A stretch of DNA of 64,000 bases from an uncultured Clostridia bacterium (lineage in GTDB: Bacteria; Bacillota; Clostridia; UBA1381), in assembly GCA_934501535.1 (NCBI GenBank), contig CAKSUM010000003.1, positions 1 to 64,000 of the forward strand, in the 5' to 3' direction. Below, in pieces: positions 51,320-60,865 of the stretch. The notes beneath the pieces are model-generated. The model did no database searches and was not told where the DNA came from. It worked only from the letters and a program-made list of their open reading frames with translations. Every line of letters starts with the position of its first letter. Within the stretch, counting starts at the first letter, position 1. The translations under genes and the position numbers were made by a program.

Positions 51320-53356
51320 TTATTTTTTCCGTTTAAATATTCTTATGCCGTACGGCGGCATGACAAAACTGCCGCTGACGTTTTCACCCGTTTCCATATC
51401 GATATACTCTGCGTCCGGCACCACCGTTTTATCCGTATCGGAATAATTGCCGTAAAATGCAAACTCCATACTGCCGTTTTCGCGCGAGTGTCTTGTGACG
51501 CCCTCCGGAAGGTCATATTTTTCTACACCCGACTCATTAATAATCTGTGTATAAAAATCATTCAGGAAATCACCTTCATCGCGGAAACCGATGTAATACG
51601 CCGTTCCTTTACCGTACGTATTCTTAAGCACACATGGTTTTCCGGCATAAAAATCCTTTCCGTATTTTCCCTGTATCTCTGCGCCGTCCGCCGTAATAAG
51701 CTCACAGTAGTCAACCGCCTTATATTCTTTTGCACCATAGCTCACAATGTTACTGTCACATTCATACAGCGAATCTATTTCGTCGGCTGTCAGACCGAAA
51801 ACATTCTTTAGCTTTCCTCCCGGAAATCCGCCGGTATAACACAAATCATTCTCATTGACATACCCTGTCATATATGTGGCAATTACCGTTCCGCCGTTTT
51901 TCACATATTCTTCGATTTTGTCAATAAATTCGTCCGTTATCAGGTACAGCATCGGAATAATTACAAGTCTGTACCGTGACAAATCATCATTCATACCGAT
52001 TACGTCGGTATTTATTCCGCGCTTCCAAAGCTCTTTATAATGCTGTTTGCAGGTATGAGAATACTCACGGTCATCACCGCCGTTTTTAAATCCCCACACA
52101 GTACGCAGCGCCCAGCGATTTTGAAATTCATAAACTATTGCCGCCTCGGATATTGTGTCGCTGCCCAAAATTTCGTCAAGCTTTTCAAGCGTGATACCGA
52201 GATTTTTCACATCATCAAAAACTCTGCCCTCACCCTTGCCGTTGTGGTCAATCATGGCTCCATGGAATTTTTCCGAACCGCCGCGTCCCTTGCGCCATTG
52301 AAAATACTGAACAGTATCGCTGCCGTGAGCAATCGCCTGAATTGATGAAAGCTTGTGCATGCCGGGTTTTTTCAGTTTGCAGACAGGTTTCCAATTCGTC
52401 AGGCTTGGCGTACTTTCCATAAGCATGAACGGCTTATGCTTTAAGCTGCGGTGCAAATCATGATTGAACGCAATATATGCCGCCTCGTTTATATTGCCGC
52501 GGTCGCTGTGCCAGTCGGGATACGCGTCCCACGAAATAACATCGACATAATCTTTCATATAATGATAATCAAGGAACGGCTGATACGAACCCATAAAATT
52601 CGCCGTTACCGGAATATCAGGCGACGCTTCTCTCACCGCCGCAATCTCCGCACGCATAAAATCCGTTGTCTGATATGTAACAAATCTGTACCAGTCAAGG
52701 GTAAGCCCCGGTATTATTTCAGTTTCATCGCCAATCGGTGACGGCGGCTCAATCTGCTGCCAGTCCGTAACGGTGTGACTCCAAAAGCCCGTCCACCATT
52801 GCTTATTAAGCATGCTTAAATCGTTGCGGTATTTCTTTTTCAGCCACTCACGAAACGCCGCACGGCATTTTTCGCAGTGACATTCACCGCCGTATTCATT
52901 TGATATGTGCCACATAATCACATTCGGATTTTTTCCGTAGCGCTCTGCAAGTCTGCGGTTGATATTTGCTGTTTTTTCCCTGTATACCGGCGATGTATAG
53001 CAGTGATTGTGACGCATACCGTACAGCATCTGCTTTCTGTCCGCGCTCACGCGCAGCACCTCGGGATATTTTTCCGCCAGCCACCTGGGTTTTGCTCCGC
53101 TCGGCGTGGCAAGAATTATCTTTATTCCGTTGTCACTCAGCCGTTTTATTATTTCATCAAGATACTCAAAATTATATACGCCCTCTTGAGGCTCCAGAAA
53201 TGACCACGAAAAAATCCCAATTGACATTGCGTTGCAATGCGCCTTTTTCATCATTTCTACGTCTTTTTCAAGTATTTCGGGACAGTCCAGCCATTGTTCC
53301 GGGTTATAATCGCCTCCGTGAATAATGTGCGGATAGCTCGTAATGTTCTTCGACAT
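51320..53356 (-). CDS. Beta-galactosidase, GH42
   Basis: 678 aa. GGDYNPEQWLD opens the TIM barrel, acid/base Glu is in WHISNEYGGECHC (with the four-Cys zinc site), nucleophile Glu in FMLMESTPSLTNW. A GATase-like trimerisation domain (TDEFIDKIEEYVKNGGTVIA) and small beta domain follow. GH42 enzymes cut beta-galactosides inside the cell; relatives act on arabinogalactan or galactan oligosaccharides. ATG 53356 has AGAGGTGA. It stands alone with its own promoter and terminator, next to the spoVM pair. Confidence 0.93.
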   Translation of the reverse strand: MSKNITSYPHIIHGGDYNPEQWLDCPEILEKDVEMMKKAHCNAMSIGIFSWSFLEPQEGVYNFEYLDEIIKRLSDNGIKIILATPSGAKPRWLAEKYPEVLRVSADRKQMLYGMRHNHCYTSPVYREKTANINRRLAERYGKNPNVIMWHISNEYGGECHCEKCRAAFREWLKKKYRNDLSMLNKQWWTGFWSHTVTDWQQIEPPSPIGDETEIIPGLTLDWYRFVTYQTTDFMRAEIAAVREASPDIPVTANFMGSYQPFLDYHYMKDYVDVISWDAYPDWHSDRGNINEAAYIAFNHDLHRSLKHKPFMLMESTPSLTNWKPVCKLKKPGMHKLSSIQAIAHGSDTVQYFQWRKGRGGSEKFHGAMIDHNGKGEGRVFDDVKNLGITLEKLDEILGSDTISEAAIVYEFQNRWALRTVWGFKNGGDDREYSHTCKQHYKELWKRGINTDVIGMNDDLSRYRLVIIPMLYLITDEFIDKIEEYVKNGGTVIATYMTGYVNENDLCYTGGFPGGKLKNVFGLTADEIDSLYECDSNIVSYGAKEYKAVDYCELITADGAEIQGKYGKDFYAGKPCVLKNTYGKGTAYYIGFRDEGDFLNDFYTQIINESGVEKYDLPEGVTRHSRENGSMEFAFYGNYSDTDKTVVPDAEYIDMETGENVSGSFVMPPYGIRIFKRKK

Positions 53357-53386
53357 AAGTTCACCTCTTAAACAGTTGTTTCATAC

Positions 53387-53415
53387 ATTGTATCACACAA
53401 AATCCGTTAAGTAAA
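53387..53415 (-). promoter_or_regulatory. Possible promoter of the GH42 gene
   Basis: Minus-strand TTTACT, 17 bases, TACAAT, about 30 bases before the ATG. Confidence 0.4.
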
Positions 53416-53467
53416 TATATTTTTTTATTTTCATACAAAAATCATAGACAGTCGATTATTCGGCAAC

Positions 53468-53509
53468 AAAAAAATATCGGACGGTTTATATATTTGCCGC
53501 CCGATATTT
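53468..53509 (-). terminator. Terminator of the small lipoprotein gene
   Basis: AAATATCGGGCGG/CCGTCCGATATTT stem with a T-run on the minus strand, 22 bases after the stop. Confidence 0.75.
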
Positions 53510-53530
53510 TCCTTTACCTTAAAGTACTTT

Positions 53531-53743
53531 TTACTCTTTTTCAGCGTCCGCACCGGTTTTGCTGTCCGCCTTGTTTTCGGTCTTTTCCGTTTGTGCACCG
53601 GCTTTATCGGTTTCCGCTTTCTCAGATGTTTCGGTCTCCGGCGCTCCGCCGTTATCCGCAACGGAACCGCAGCCCGCCAATACGCACGCGCCCATCAACG
53701 CCGCCAATGCCAATGCCGAAATCTTAATCAAATATTTTTTCAT
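53531..53743 (-). CDS. Small lipoprotein with Glu/Lys/Thr-rich tail
   Basis: 70 aa. The signal peptide (KKYLIKISALALAALMGACV) ends in the lipobox LAGC at about residues 22-25. The mature part is almost wholly Glu, Thr, Ala, Lys, Asp (for example ETETSEKAETDKA), unordered and probably an extended surface stalk. RBS GGGAGG lies upstream. Function unknown; it may be a wall spacer or a decayed lipoprotein. Confidence 0.7.
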   Translation of the reverse strand: MKKYLIKISALALAALMGACVLAGCGSVADNGGAPETETSEKAETDKAGAQTEKTENKADSKTGADAEKE

Positions 53744-53839
53744 AATATAACCTCCCGAAATTAACAGAAGCTTTGCCGCTCCTTACTACATCAATATATG
53801 ACGCATATAATGAATTAATTCCGTTTCGGGTATATTTTG

Positions 53840-54580
53840 CTACAGTATTTTGCTCAAAAAGCTCTTTGTGCGTTCATTTTTGGGAGAAGTGAATATTTCC
53901 TCCGGCGTACCTTCTTCGATTATCCGTCCGGAATCCATAAATAATATTCTGTTTGCAACCTCACGCGCAAATCCCATTTCATGAGTTACAACCACCATCG
54001 TCATTCCGTCCTCGGCAAGCTCTTTCATAACGTCGAGAACCTCGCCGACCATTTCCGGGTCAAGCGCCGATGTCGGCTCATCAAACAGCATTACGTCCGG
54101 TTTCATGCACAAGGCGCGCACGATTGCAATACGCTGTTTCTGTCCGCCCGAAAGCTGTGACGGATACGCGTCTTTTCGGTCAGCCAGTCCGACCATGTTC
54201 AAAAGCCGCATAGCCTCTTTTTCCGCGTCGGCTTTGCTCATTTTTCCCAGTTTTATAGGTGCAAAAGTAATATTCTGCATGACTGTCAGATGCGGAAAAA
54301 GGTTAAAGTTCTGGAAAACCATTCCCATTTTCTGACGGTGAACATTAATATTAACCTTCGGGTCTGTTATGTCAACGCCCTCAAAAAACACCTTGCCGCT
54401 TGTTGCATGCTCCAAAAGATTAAGCGAGCGCAAAAAGGTTGACTTACCCGAACCCGACGGCCCGATTATAACCACAACCTCACCTTTTTTTATTTCCGTG
54501 GAAACATTGTGCAGTGCATGAATATCCGTGCCGAAGCATTTGCACAGATTTTCCGTTTTTATAATTACATTACCGTTCAC
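53840..54580 (-). CDS. Polar amino-acid ABC importer, ATP-binding subunit
   Basis: 246 aa, GlnQ-like. Walker A GPSGSGKST, Q-loop QNFNLFPHLTV, signature LSGGQKQRIAIVRAL, Walker B VMLFDEPTSALDPEMVGEV and H-loop VVVTHEMGFA are intact. It overlaps the permease by 11 bases and forms the last gene of a three-gene transport operon. Confidence 0.93.
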   Translation of the reverse strand: MNGNVIIKTENLCKCFGTDIHALHNVSTEIKKGEVVVIIGPSGSGKSTFLRSLNLLEHATSGKVFFEGVDITDPKVNINVHRQKMGMVFQNFNLFPHLTVMQNITFAPIKLGKMSKADAEKEAMRLLNMVGLADRKDAYPSQLSGGQKQRIAIVRALCMKPDVMLFDEPTSALDPEMVGEVLDVMKELAEDGMTMVVVTHEMGFAREVANRILFMDSGRIIEEGTPEEIFTSPKNERTKSFLSKIL

Positions 54581-55298
54581 TGCTCCTCAGCCTCCTTTCC
54601 AGCTTACCTACAAGATGCGTAAAGAATATAACCATAACCAAATAAATTGCGGCAACGGTCAAAAGCGGCATATAAGTTTTGTAAGTCGCGCTGCGTATAA
54701 TATCTCCGCCTTTTGTCAAATCCTGGATTGCGACATAACCTGCAACCGAGGTCTCTTTCAGCAGCACAATAAATTCGTTTGCCAAAGCCGGCAAAACACT
54801 TTTAAACGCCTGCGGAATGACAATATACTGCATGGTTTTAATATAACTGAAGCCAAGACTTCTGCCCGCCTCAAACTGTCCGTTATCAACCGACATGATG
54901 CCCGAGCGGAAAATTTCCGCAACATATGCACCGGAATTAATACCGAATGCGGTAATTGCACAAACTATTCCGTTACTTGCACTTGCAAATATAATGTAAT
55001 ACATTATCATAAGCTGAACAAGCATAGGTGTACCGCGGATAACCGTCAGATACAATTTCGCAATTCCGTTCAAAACTGCCAGCAGCGTTTTCCCCACACC
55101 GCTGCGCATATCTTTATAATTCTTTTCATACGTGCTTCTGACAATTGCCATTATCACGCCTATCAGTATGCCCAAAATACACGCAAAAAACGTTATCACC
55201 AGCGTTGCGCCGAGACCGTCGGTTATAAATCTCCATCTGTTTTTCGTCAGAAAACAGGTTATAAAATCCGACTTCAGATTACTCACAAATTTCGCCAT
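54570..55298 (-). CDS. Polar amino-acid ABC importer, permease
   Basis: 242 aa, five membrane helices. The HisM/GlnP coupling loop reads GRSLGFSYIKTMQYIVIPQAFKSVLPAL, of which the EAA core is GFSYIKTMQYIVIP. TVIRGTPMLVQLMIMYY is also typical. A hairpin separates it from the upstream binding protein, so it is probably made in smaller amounts. Confidence 0.92.
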   Translation of the reverse strand: MAKFVSNLKSDFITCFLTKNRWRFITDGLGATLVITFFACILGILIGVIMAIVRSTYEKNYKDMRSGVGKTLLAVLNGIAKLYLTVIRGTPMLVQLMIMYYIIFASASNGIVCAITAFGINSGAYVAEIFRSGIMSVDNGQFEAGRSLGFSYIKTMQYIVIPQAFKSVLPALANEFIVLLKETSVAGYVAIQDLTKGGDIIRSATYKTYMPLLTVAAIYLVMVIFFTHLVGKLERRLRSSER

Positions 55299-55318
55299 TG
55301 TAAACCCCCGTTAAGTAA

Positions 55319-55349
55319 TTTAAGGGAGCGGTACCTCCACTCCCTTAAA
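55319..55349 (-). promoter_or_regulatory. Intercistronic hairpin after the binding-protein gene
   Basis: A perfect 10-bp stem TTTAAGGGAG/CTCCCTTAAA with an 11-base loop but no strong T-run. Such stem-loops between a binding-protein gene and its permease partially terminate and protect the upstream mRNA. Confidence 0.65.
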
Positions 55350-55374
55350 CAAATATTAATTGCGTCAAGAATAA

Positions 55375-56163
55375 TTATTTACTTGTAATATATTTATCAA
55401 CAATTTTCTGGAATGTGCCGTCAGCTTTCATCTCGGAAAGTGCTGTGTTCAGCTTTTCAAGCAGCTCTGTGTTATCCTTAGCAACCGCGATTGCGTAATC
55501 TTCATCAGCATATGCGGTATCCAAAATCTTCAGGCCCTCATTTTCTGCAACGAATGCCTTTGCCGGCTCATTATCGATTACTACACAGTCAACTTTGCCT
55601 ATTTTCAGTGCTTCAACGGCGTCTGCGCCCTTATTGAAACGTGAAATTGTTCCAAGACCTGCGCTCTCTATGTCATCAGTTGTGTAAACGTCACCGGTTG
55701 TACCTGTCTGAACGCCTACAGTGTGCTTTGCACCCTCTGCAAGCAAATCATCTACGCTCTTAATGTCCGAGTCTTCTTTAACAATTACAACCTGCACACC
55801 CTTTGCATAAGTATCGGTGAAGCTGACCTCCTGCAAACGCTCTTCGTTTACCGTCATGCCTGCCATACCCATATCATACTTCTTTGACTGAACGCCCGGG
55901 ATAATCGAATCGAAAGCTGTATCAACAATTTCAAGCTTCATGCCGAGTTTATCTGCAATTGCCTGCGCAACCTCTGCGTCGATACCTACAATCTTGTCGC
56001 CGTCATAGTATTCATACGGCGGAAATTCCGCATTTGTAACCATTGTCAGAGTTTTTGTGCTGTCCTGTGCGTCTTCTTTCTTTGCACCGCATGATGCCAG
56101 CGCCGATACTGCTAAAACCGATGCAACAGTTAATGCTGCAATTTTAAGTAAATTCTTTTTCAT
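55375..56163 (-). CDS. Polar amino-acid ABC importer, substrate-binding lipoprotein
   Basis: 262 aa, SBP_bac_3 family. A lipoprotein signal (KKNLLKIAALTVASVLAV) ends in the lipobox LASC. The mature part has TLTMVTNAEFPPYEYYDG, VGIDAEVAQAIADKLGM and GMAGMTVNEERLQEV, which bind amino acids such as Gln, His, Cys or Arg. The specificity is not clear. ATG 56163 has GGAGGAAG. First gene of the operon with its own promoter. Confidence 0.92.
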   Translation of the reverse strand: MKKNLLKIAALTVASVLAVSALASCGAKKEDAQDSTKTLTMVTNAEFPPYEYYDGDKIVGIDAEVAQAIADKLGMKLEIVDTAFDSIIPGVQSKKYDMGMAGMTVNEERLQEVSFTDTYAKGVQVVIVKEDSDIKSVDDLLAEGAKHTVGVQTGTTGDVYTTDDIESAGLGTISRFNKGADAVEALKIGKVDCVVIDNEPAKAFVAENEGLKILDTAYADEDYAIAVAKDNTELLEKLNTALSEMKADGTFQKIVDKYITSK

Positions 56164-56205
56164 TATAACTTCCTCCAAAATCAATAAAATTAAATAACAT
56201 AATAC

Positions 56206-56234
56206 ATTATAACAACATGTTTATAAATATGCAA
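56206..56234 (-). promoter_or_regulatory. Promoter of the amino-acid transporter operon
   Basis: Minus-strand TTGCAT, 17 bases, TATAAT, about 40 bases before the ATG at 56163. An AAAAAACT/AGTTTTTT hairpin (near 56249-56268) just upstream may terminate mnmE. Confidence 0.6.
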
Positions 56235-56283
56235 GCATTTTTATTAAAAAACTGTAGTTTTTTGTATATTTATACAAAATGCT

Positions 56284-57627
56284 CTATTTACCAACGCAAA
56301 AATTATGAAAAATTTCGGTAACTATGTCCTCCGACACGGTATCACCGGTAATTTCACCCAGGCATGCGACAGCGTCATGAATATCAAGCGCCGCAAAATC
56401 CTGCGGCATACCGTTTTCCATTGCGGAAAGTGCACGCGCTGCCGCTTCCTTAGCCGATATAAGCGCCGCAAGATGCCGCATATTGGTCACGATTGTACCG
56501 CTGTCCGCATCAAGCTCTCCCAAATTGTACATGGTGCGTATTCTGTCAGCAAGTACGTCAACTCCGTCACCGGTAAGCGCCGATATTTCTATTGCACCGT
56601 CGGCCGAAACCGTCTTTTTATCCGATTTATTACCCACAATAATGCGTTTTCTGTCCTTTGTCAGCTCGAGAAGCAGTTCGTCCTCTTCATCTGTGCTCCG
56701 GCTCAAATCCAGCATGAGTATAATCAAATCTGCCTCGTCCGCGGCGCGCTTGGAGCGCTCAACTCCGATTTTTTCGACCGTATCCTGCGTTTCATGTATA
56801 CCCGCCGTATCCAAAAGTCTCAGCGGAACTCCGTCAAGATTGACAAATTCTTCAATTACATCACGCGTGGTTCCGGCGACATCGGTTACAATTGCTCTTT
56901 CTCCACGCACAAGACAGTTTAGCAGTGATGATTTCCCCACATTCGGTTTGCCGATAATTGCGGTTTTTATTCCCTCGGATATAATCCTGCCGCTGTCTGC
57001 CGTTTTTATCAGCCGCTCCATGTGTGAAAGCACATCGGCAAGGGTGTCCGATATATCCTCCGCCGTTACGTCCTCCAGCTCCTCATCGGGATAGTCTATC
57101 GCCACCTGCATTTGCGCCGCAAGGTGCACAAGCTCCGAACGTATACCGTTTATCTCCCGCGATAAGCCGCCCTCCGCCTGGGAAAGCGCATTTTTCTGGG
57201 AAAGCGCCGTTTTTGAATTAATAATGTCGATAACGCCCTCCGCCTGAGATAAATCTATGCGCCCGTTAAGAAATGCGCGTTTTGTAAATTCTCCCGGCTC
57301 TGCCGGAAACACTCCGACGGAAATAAGCCGCTGCATGACTCTTTTTGACACCATCATACCGCCGTGCGTGCTTATTTCGACAACGTCCTCACGGGTGTAT
57401 GTACGCGGTGCGCGCATCACCGTAACCAGAACCTCATCAATATGTTTTCCGTGTTCATCGGTTATATATCCGTAATGAACCGTGTGGCTCGGCACATCGG
57501 AAAGGGCGGCGCTGCCTTTAAAAATTTTGTCGGCATATCCGACTGCGCCGCTGCCGCTTATCCGTATTACCGCAATTCCTCCCGTGCCGGCAGGCGTTGA
57601 AATTGCAGCTATGGTTTTTTCATTCAT
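56284..57627 (-). CDS. mnmE: tRNA modification GTPase MnmE
   Basis: 447 aa. An N-terminal tetrahydrofolate domain (TIAAISTPAGTGGIAVIRIS), a helical domain, the G domain with GKPNVGKSSLLN, DTAGIHET and GNKSD, and the C-terminal end FCVGK, whose Cys is conserved. MnmE with MnmG makes the cmnm5 group at U34. MnmG is not in the window. ATG 57627 is chosen; further upstream starts have no site. Confidence 0.96.
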   Translation of the reverse strand: MNEKTIAAISTPAGTGGIAVIRISGSGAVGYADKIFKGSAALSDVPSHTVHYGYITDEHGKHIDEVLVTVMRAPRTYTREDVVEISTHGGMMVSKRVMQRLISVGVFPAEPGEFTKRAFLNGRIDLSQAEGVIDIINSKTALSQKNALSQAEGGLSREINGIRSELVHLAAQMQVAIDYPDEELEDVTAEDISDTLADVLSHMERLIKTADSGRIISEGIKTAIIGKPNVGKSSLLNCLVRGERAIVTDVAGTTRDVIEEFVNLDGVPLRLLDTAGIHETQDTVEKIGVERSKRAADEADLIILMLDLSRSTDEEDELLLELTKDRKRIIVGNKSDKKTVSADGAIEISALTGDGVDVLADRIRTMYNLGELDADSGTIVTNMRHLAALISAKEAAARALSAMENGMPQDFAALDIHDAVACLGEITGDTVSEDIVTEIFHNFCVGK

Positions 57628-57685
57628 ATCCTTATCCGTTCCGCCGCATTCCGCTGCGGCTAATCCATAAAAAAGAAGCAATCAA

Positions 57686-57721
57686 TTCCGTTTTGCGCAG
57701 GTATGCGGACAAAACACGGAA
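57686..57721 (-). terminator. Terminator of nrdR
   Basis: TTCCGTGTTTTG/CAAAACGGAA stem with a two-base bulge, then a T-rich stretch on the minus strand. Confidence 0.65.
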
Positions 57722-57740
57722 TATCCTGCTTGTTTTGTTT

Positions 57741-58196
57741 CTATCTTTCCTTTAAAAGCTCCTGAAGTGCAGTCATAAAAGAATAAATATCAGAGAAATG
57801 CTTATGTACCGAAGCAAAGCGCACATATGCAACCTCATCAAGCTCTTTTAAGTGCGCCATAACCTTCTCCCCGATTTCGGTTGAGGTTATCTCTCTTGAC
57901 ATCATCTGATACAGTTCACTTTCTATTTTATCAGCCAGCTCCGTCATCTGCGCATAGGTTATCGGGCGCTTTTCGCAAGCGCGTATAATTCCACGCAGAA
58001 TTTTCTCGCGGTCATACGGCTGACGTGAATTATCCTGTTTCACAACAATAAGCGAAATTGTTTCCAGCTTTTCATAAGTAGTAAAGCGTTTCTGACACTT
58101 TAAACATTCACGCCGTCTGCGAATTGATGCGCCGTCATCGGCAGGACGCGAGTCTATTACCTTACTTTCCGAAAATCCGCAATATGGACATTTCAT
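57741..58196 (-). CDS. nrdR: Transcriptional repressor NrdR
   Basis: 151 aa. Zinc ribbon CPYCGFSESKVIDSRP and RRRRECLKCQKRFTTYE, then the ATP-cone domain (VVKQDNSRQPYDREKILRG). NrdR senses ATP/dATP and represses ribonucleotide reductase genes. No reductase is in the window. Confidence 0.96.
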   Translation of the reverse strand: MKCPYCGFSESKVIDSRPADDGASIRRRRECLKCQKRFTTYEKLETISLIVVKQDNSRQPYDREKILRGIIRACEKRPITYAQMTELADKIESELYQMMSREITSTEIGEKVMAHLKELDEVAYVRFASVHKHFSDIYSFMTALQELLKER

Positions 58197-58270
58197 ATTT
58201 TCTTCCTCCGTTTACAGCGTGCGTACACACGCAAATACCTTTTATCCCAATATTTTCATCAAATTTCGGC

Positions 58271-58690
58271 TTAAGGCTTTTTACCGGCATTTTTCGGGTT
58301 GACAATATCACGCCAATCCATATCGCCGCGGTCAAGACCGTGGATAAGCACTTCTGCCGTTGCGAGATTGGTCGCTATCGGAATATTATGCATATCGCAC
58401 AGCTTTAAAAGCCCGGTAACGTCAGGCTCATAAGATTCCGGTGTAATAGGATCCCGAAAGAACAAGACGAGATCAATTTCATTATATGCAACACGCGCGC
58501 CGATTTGCTGATCGCCGCCCTGTGTACCCGACAAGAATCTGTAAACACTCATTCCTGTGTTTTCCGCAATAAGCTTGCCGGTATTATCGGTAGCATAAAG
58601 TGAATGTTTTTCCAAGATGCCCTTATACGCAATGCAAAACTGAACCATCAGCTCTTTCTTTTTATCGTGTGCAATACATGCGATGTTCAA
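58271..58690 (-). CDS. mgsA: Methylglyoxal synthase
   Basis: 139 aa. Motifs IACIAHDKKKELMVQFC, LYATDNTGKLIAE, SGTQGGDQQIGARVAY and LVLFFRDPITP give the MGS fold and catalytic Asp. It converts dihydroxyacetone phosphate to methylglyoxal when phosphate is low. TTG 58690 with GGAGG eight bases upstream is the likely start. In many Clostridia mgsA closes a mreBCD-mrdA-minCDE-rodA operon; here it follows PBP2 directly, on the same strand. Confidence 0.92.
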   Translation of the reverse strand: MNIACIAHDKKKELMVQFCIAYKGILEKHSLYATDNTGKLIAENTGMSVYRFLSGTQGGDQQIGARVAYNEIDLVLFFRDPITPESYEPDVTGLLKLCDMHNIPIATNLATAEVLIHGLDRGDMDWRDIVNPKNAGKKP

Positions 58691-58767
58691 TTCTATTACC
58701 TCCAACACTCCGAATTTGTTTTTATTATATCAAAAAAATACAAATTTGTAAATATATTTTTTAAAAT

Positions 58768-60858
58768 TTATGGCAACAATTCACTAATGATGTTATTTTC
58801 TGCCGGATTTTCGTTTGGATTTTCTGTTTCCGCGTTCTCATTTTTATTGTTAAATCCGAAATATTCATCATAAATATCTCTTGCAACATATGCAGCGTTC
58901 GCGCCGCGGAAACCGTGCTCAATCACTACCGCAACGGCAATTTCGGGATTTTCAAACGGGGCAAAGGAAACGAAAAGCGCATTATTTGATGTTTTTTTGC
59001 TTATCTGCGCCGTACCGGTTTTGCCGCCTACCTCTATCGGGTATCCGGCAAATATCTGCTTTGCCGAACCTTCATCGGTAACGCCCCTCATTCCCTGTCT
59101 CACCGTATTTAAAATATCTTCGGAAACCTCAGCATTCTGCGCCGCAGACGGCTTGCTCTCATACACCATGCTTCCGTCAACCGAGGAATGAACGCTTTTT
59201 ATTATATGTGTGCGGTAACGTGTGCCACCGTTTGCAATCGTTGCAACATAATTTGCAAGTTCAATCGGCGTGAATGACGAATATGACTGTCCTATCGCCG
59301 TCTGAATGGTATCGCCGGCAACCCATTTTTTATCCGACGCTTTTTCATAAAGCGTCTTTTTATACTCCGGGCTCGAAACATTACCGCTGACTTCCTCGGT
59401 CAGCTCAATTCCCGTCTTATCATTAAGTCCGAATTTCTGCGCATATTCATCTAGGGCATTTATCCCGGTTCTTCTGCCGGCTTCATAGAAAAAATAGTTG
59501 CACGAATCGACAATTGCCTGAGCCGCATTTATTGAACCGTGCGTTCTGTGCTGCTCGCTCCAAATCCAGCATTTAGGCTGATAATCCTCGTAAAATTTAT
59601 AAACGCCCTCACAGGTTATGTGCTCATTTATTGAAATTGCGCCCGTAGACAGCGCCGCTATCGCCGTGAGCGGCTTAAATGTCGAGCCGGGCGTATATGT
59701 GCCGCTTATCGCCCTGTTCCACAGCGGCTTTGCCTTATCGGCAAGAAGCTCGTTATACTTTTCCGTATAAGTCTGAGGGTCATACGTCGGGTAAGTTGCC
59801 AGCGCCAAAACATCACCGTTTTTTATATCGATTACCACCGCGGCACCCGAATCCGCGTCGGCGCCCTTGCGTTCCTTATCTCTTCCCGATTCGGAAATTT
59901 CCTTTATATTTTTTGCAAGCGACTCCTCCGCCGCTTTCTGCAGATTTGCGTCAACCGTAAGAACTACATAATTCCCCGGAACCGCCGGAATATTGTTTTC
60001 ATCGCCGACAAGCTCGCTGTCCTTACCGTAGTAAACATTTCTGCTCCCGTCGGTACCGCGCAGATAATCCTCGCAGATTTTCTCAACACCCTGTTTGCCC
60101 ACAAGGTCATTCATGCCGTACCCTTTCTGCGACAGCTCTTCGTATTCCTCCGAATATATCTTCCCTATTCTTCCCAGAATGTGCGCCGCCGTGGTGCCGC
60201 TCGTGTACTTTCTGAAATAGTCCTGCGTCACCGTTATTCCGCCGAATTCATTCTGTCTTTCCTTTATCTTTGACACAACCGCCGCGGAAACATCATCTGC
60301 CAAAACATATGGGGAATTAATGGAAAATCCCGAATGTTTTATATCATATCTGAGTCCGGCAAGCCGCCTTGCCGTATTTTGGTCAAGGTCATTTTCTATG
60401 CCGTAGGCGGTTTTGTAATATTCCAGCACACTCTCCGCCGGCATATCGGCAATGAGTTTTTTATCTTCTTCAAACCATTTTAACTTTTCATTTTCGTCCT
60501 TGAACGTAAATTCAAAAGGCGCCGTGCGCGTTATGGGCAGACTGTCCGCCGTTTCGCAGCCGTCCTCGTCAAGAATATTAAAAAGCTTCAAAAGCATTGC
60601 ATTAAAATCCGCGTCCGCAATTCCCGTTTTTTGAAGCTTTATGGAATATCCCTTTCTGTTTGTAACCAGCACTTTTCCGTTTCTGTCGGTTATCTCTCCG
60701 CGCGGCGCTTTTTCCGTAATATTTGCGGATACCCTTTGGTCGGACAAATTTTTATAGCCCTTTCCGTTGACAATCTGCATATCATAAAGCCGCCATACAA
60801 GCGCGCCGATCATAACTATAACCACCAGTTTAATAAACAACAATCTCTGCTTTGACAC
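58768..60858 (-). CDS. mrdA: Penicillin-binding protein 2 (elongation transpeptidase)
   Basis: 696 aa, class B PBP. An N-terminal helix (LLFIKLVVIVMIGALVWRL) and a dimerisation domain are followed by the transpeptidase with SxxK in GSTFKPLTA, SxN in DSCNYFF and KTG in GGKTGTAQ. It crosslinks peptidoglycan in the elongasome with MreBCD. GTG 60858 follows GGAGGTGA at seven bases. It is seven bases after mreD. Confidence 0.93.
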   Translation of the reverse strand: MSKQRLLFIKLVVIVMIGALVWRLYDMQIVNGKGYKNLSDQRVSANITEKAPRGEITDRNGKVLVTNRKGYSIKLQKTGIADADFNAMLLKLFNILDEDGCETADSLPITRTAPFEFTFKDENEKLKWFEEDKKLIADMPAESVLEYYKTAYGIENDLDQNTARRLAGLRYDIKHSGFSINSPYVLADDVSAAVVSKIKERQNEFGGITVTQDYFRKYTSGTTAAHILGRIGKIYSEEYEELSQKGYGMNDLVGKQGVEKICEDYLRGTDGSRNVYYGKDSELVGDENNIPAVPGNYVVLTVDANLQKAAEESLAKNIKEISESGRDKERKGADADSGAAVVIDIKNGDVLALATYPTYDPQTYTEKYNELLADKAKPLWNRAISGTYTPGSTFKPLTAIAALSTGAISINEHITCEGVYKFYEDYQPKCWIWSEQHRTHGSINAAQAIVDSCNYFFYEAGRRTGINALDEYAQKFGLNDKTGIELTEEVSGNVSSPEYKKTLYEKASDKKWVAGDTIQTAIGQSYSSFTPIELANYVATIANGGTRYRTHIIKSVHSSVDGSMVYESKPSAAQNAEVSEDILNTVRQGMRGVTDEGSAKQIFAGYPIEVGGKTGTAQISKKTSNNALFVSFAPFENPEIAVAVVIEHGFRGANAAYVARDIYDEYFGFNNKNENAETENPNENPAENNIISELLP

Positions 60859-60865
60859 CGCACAA

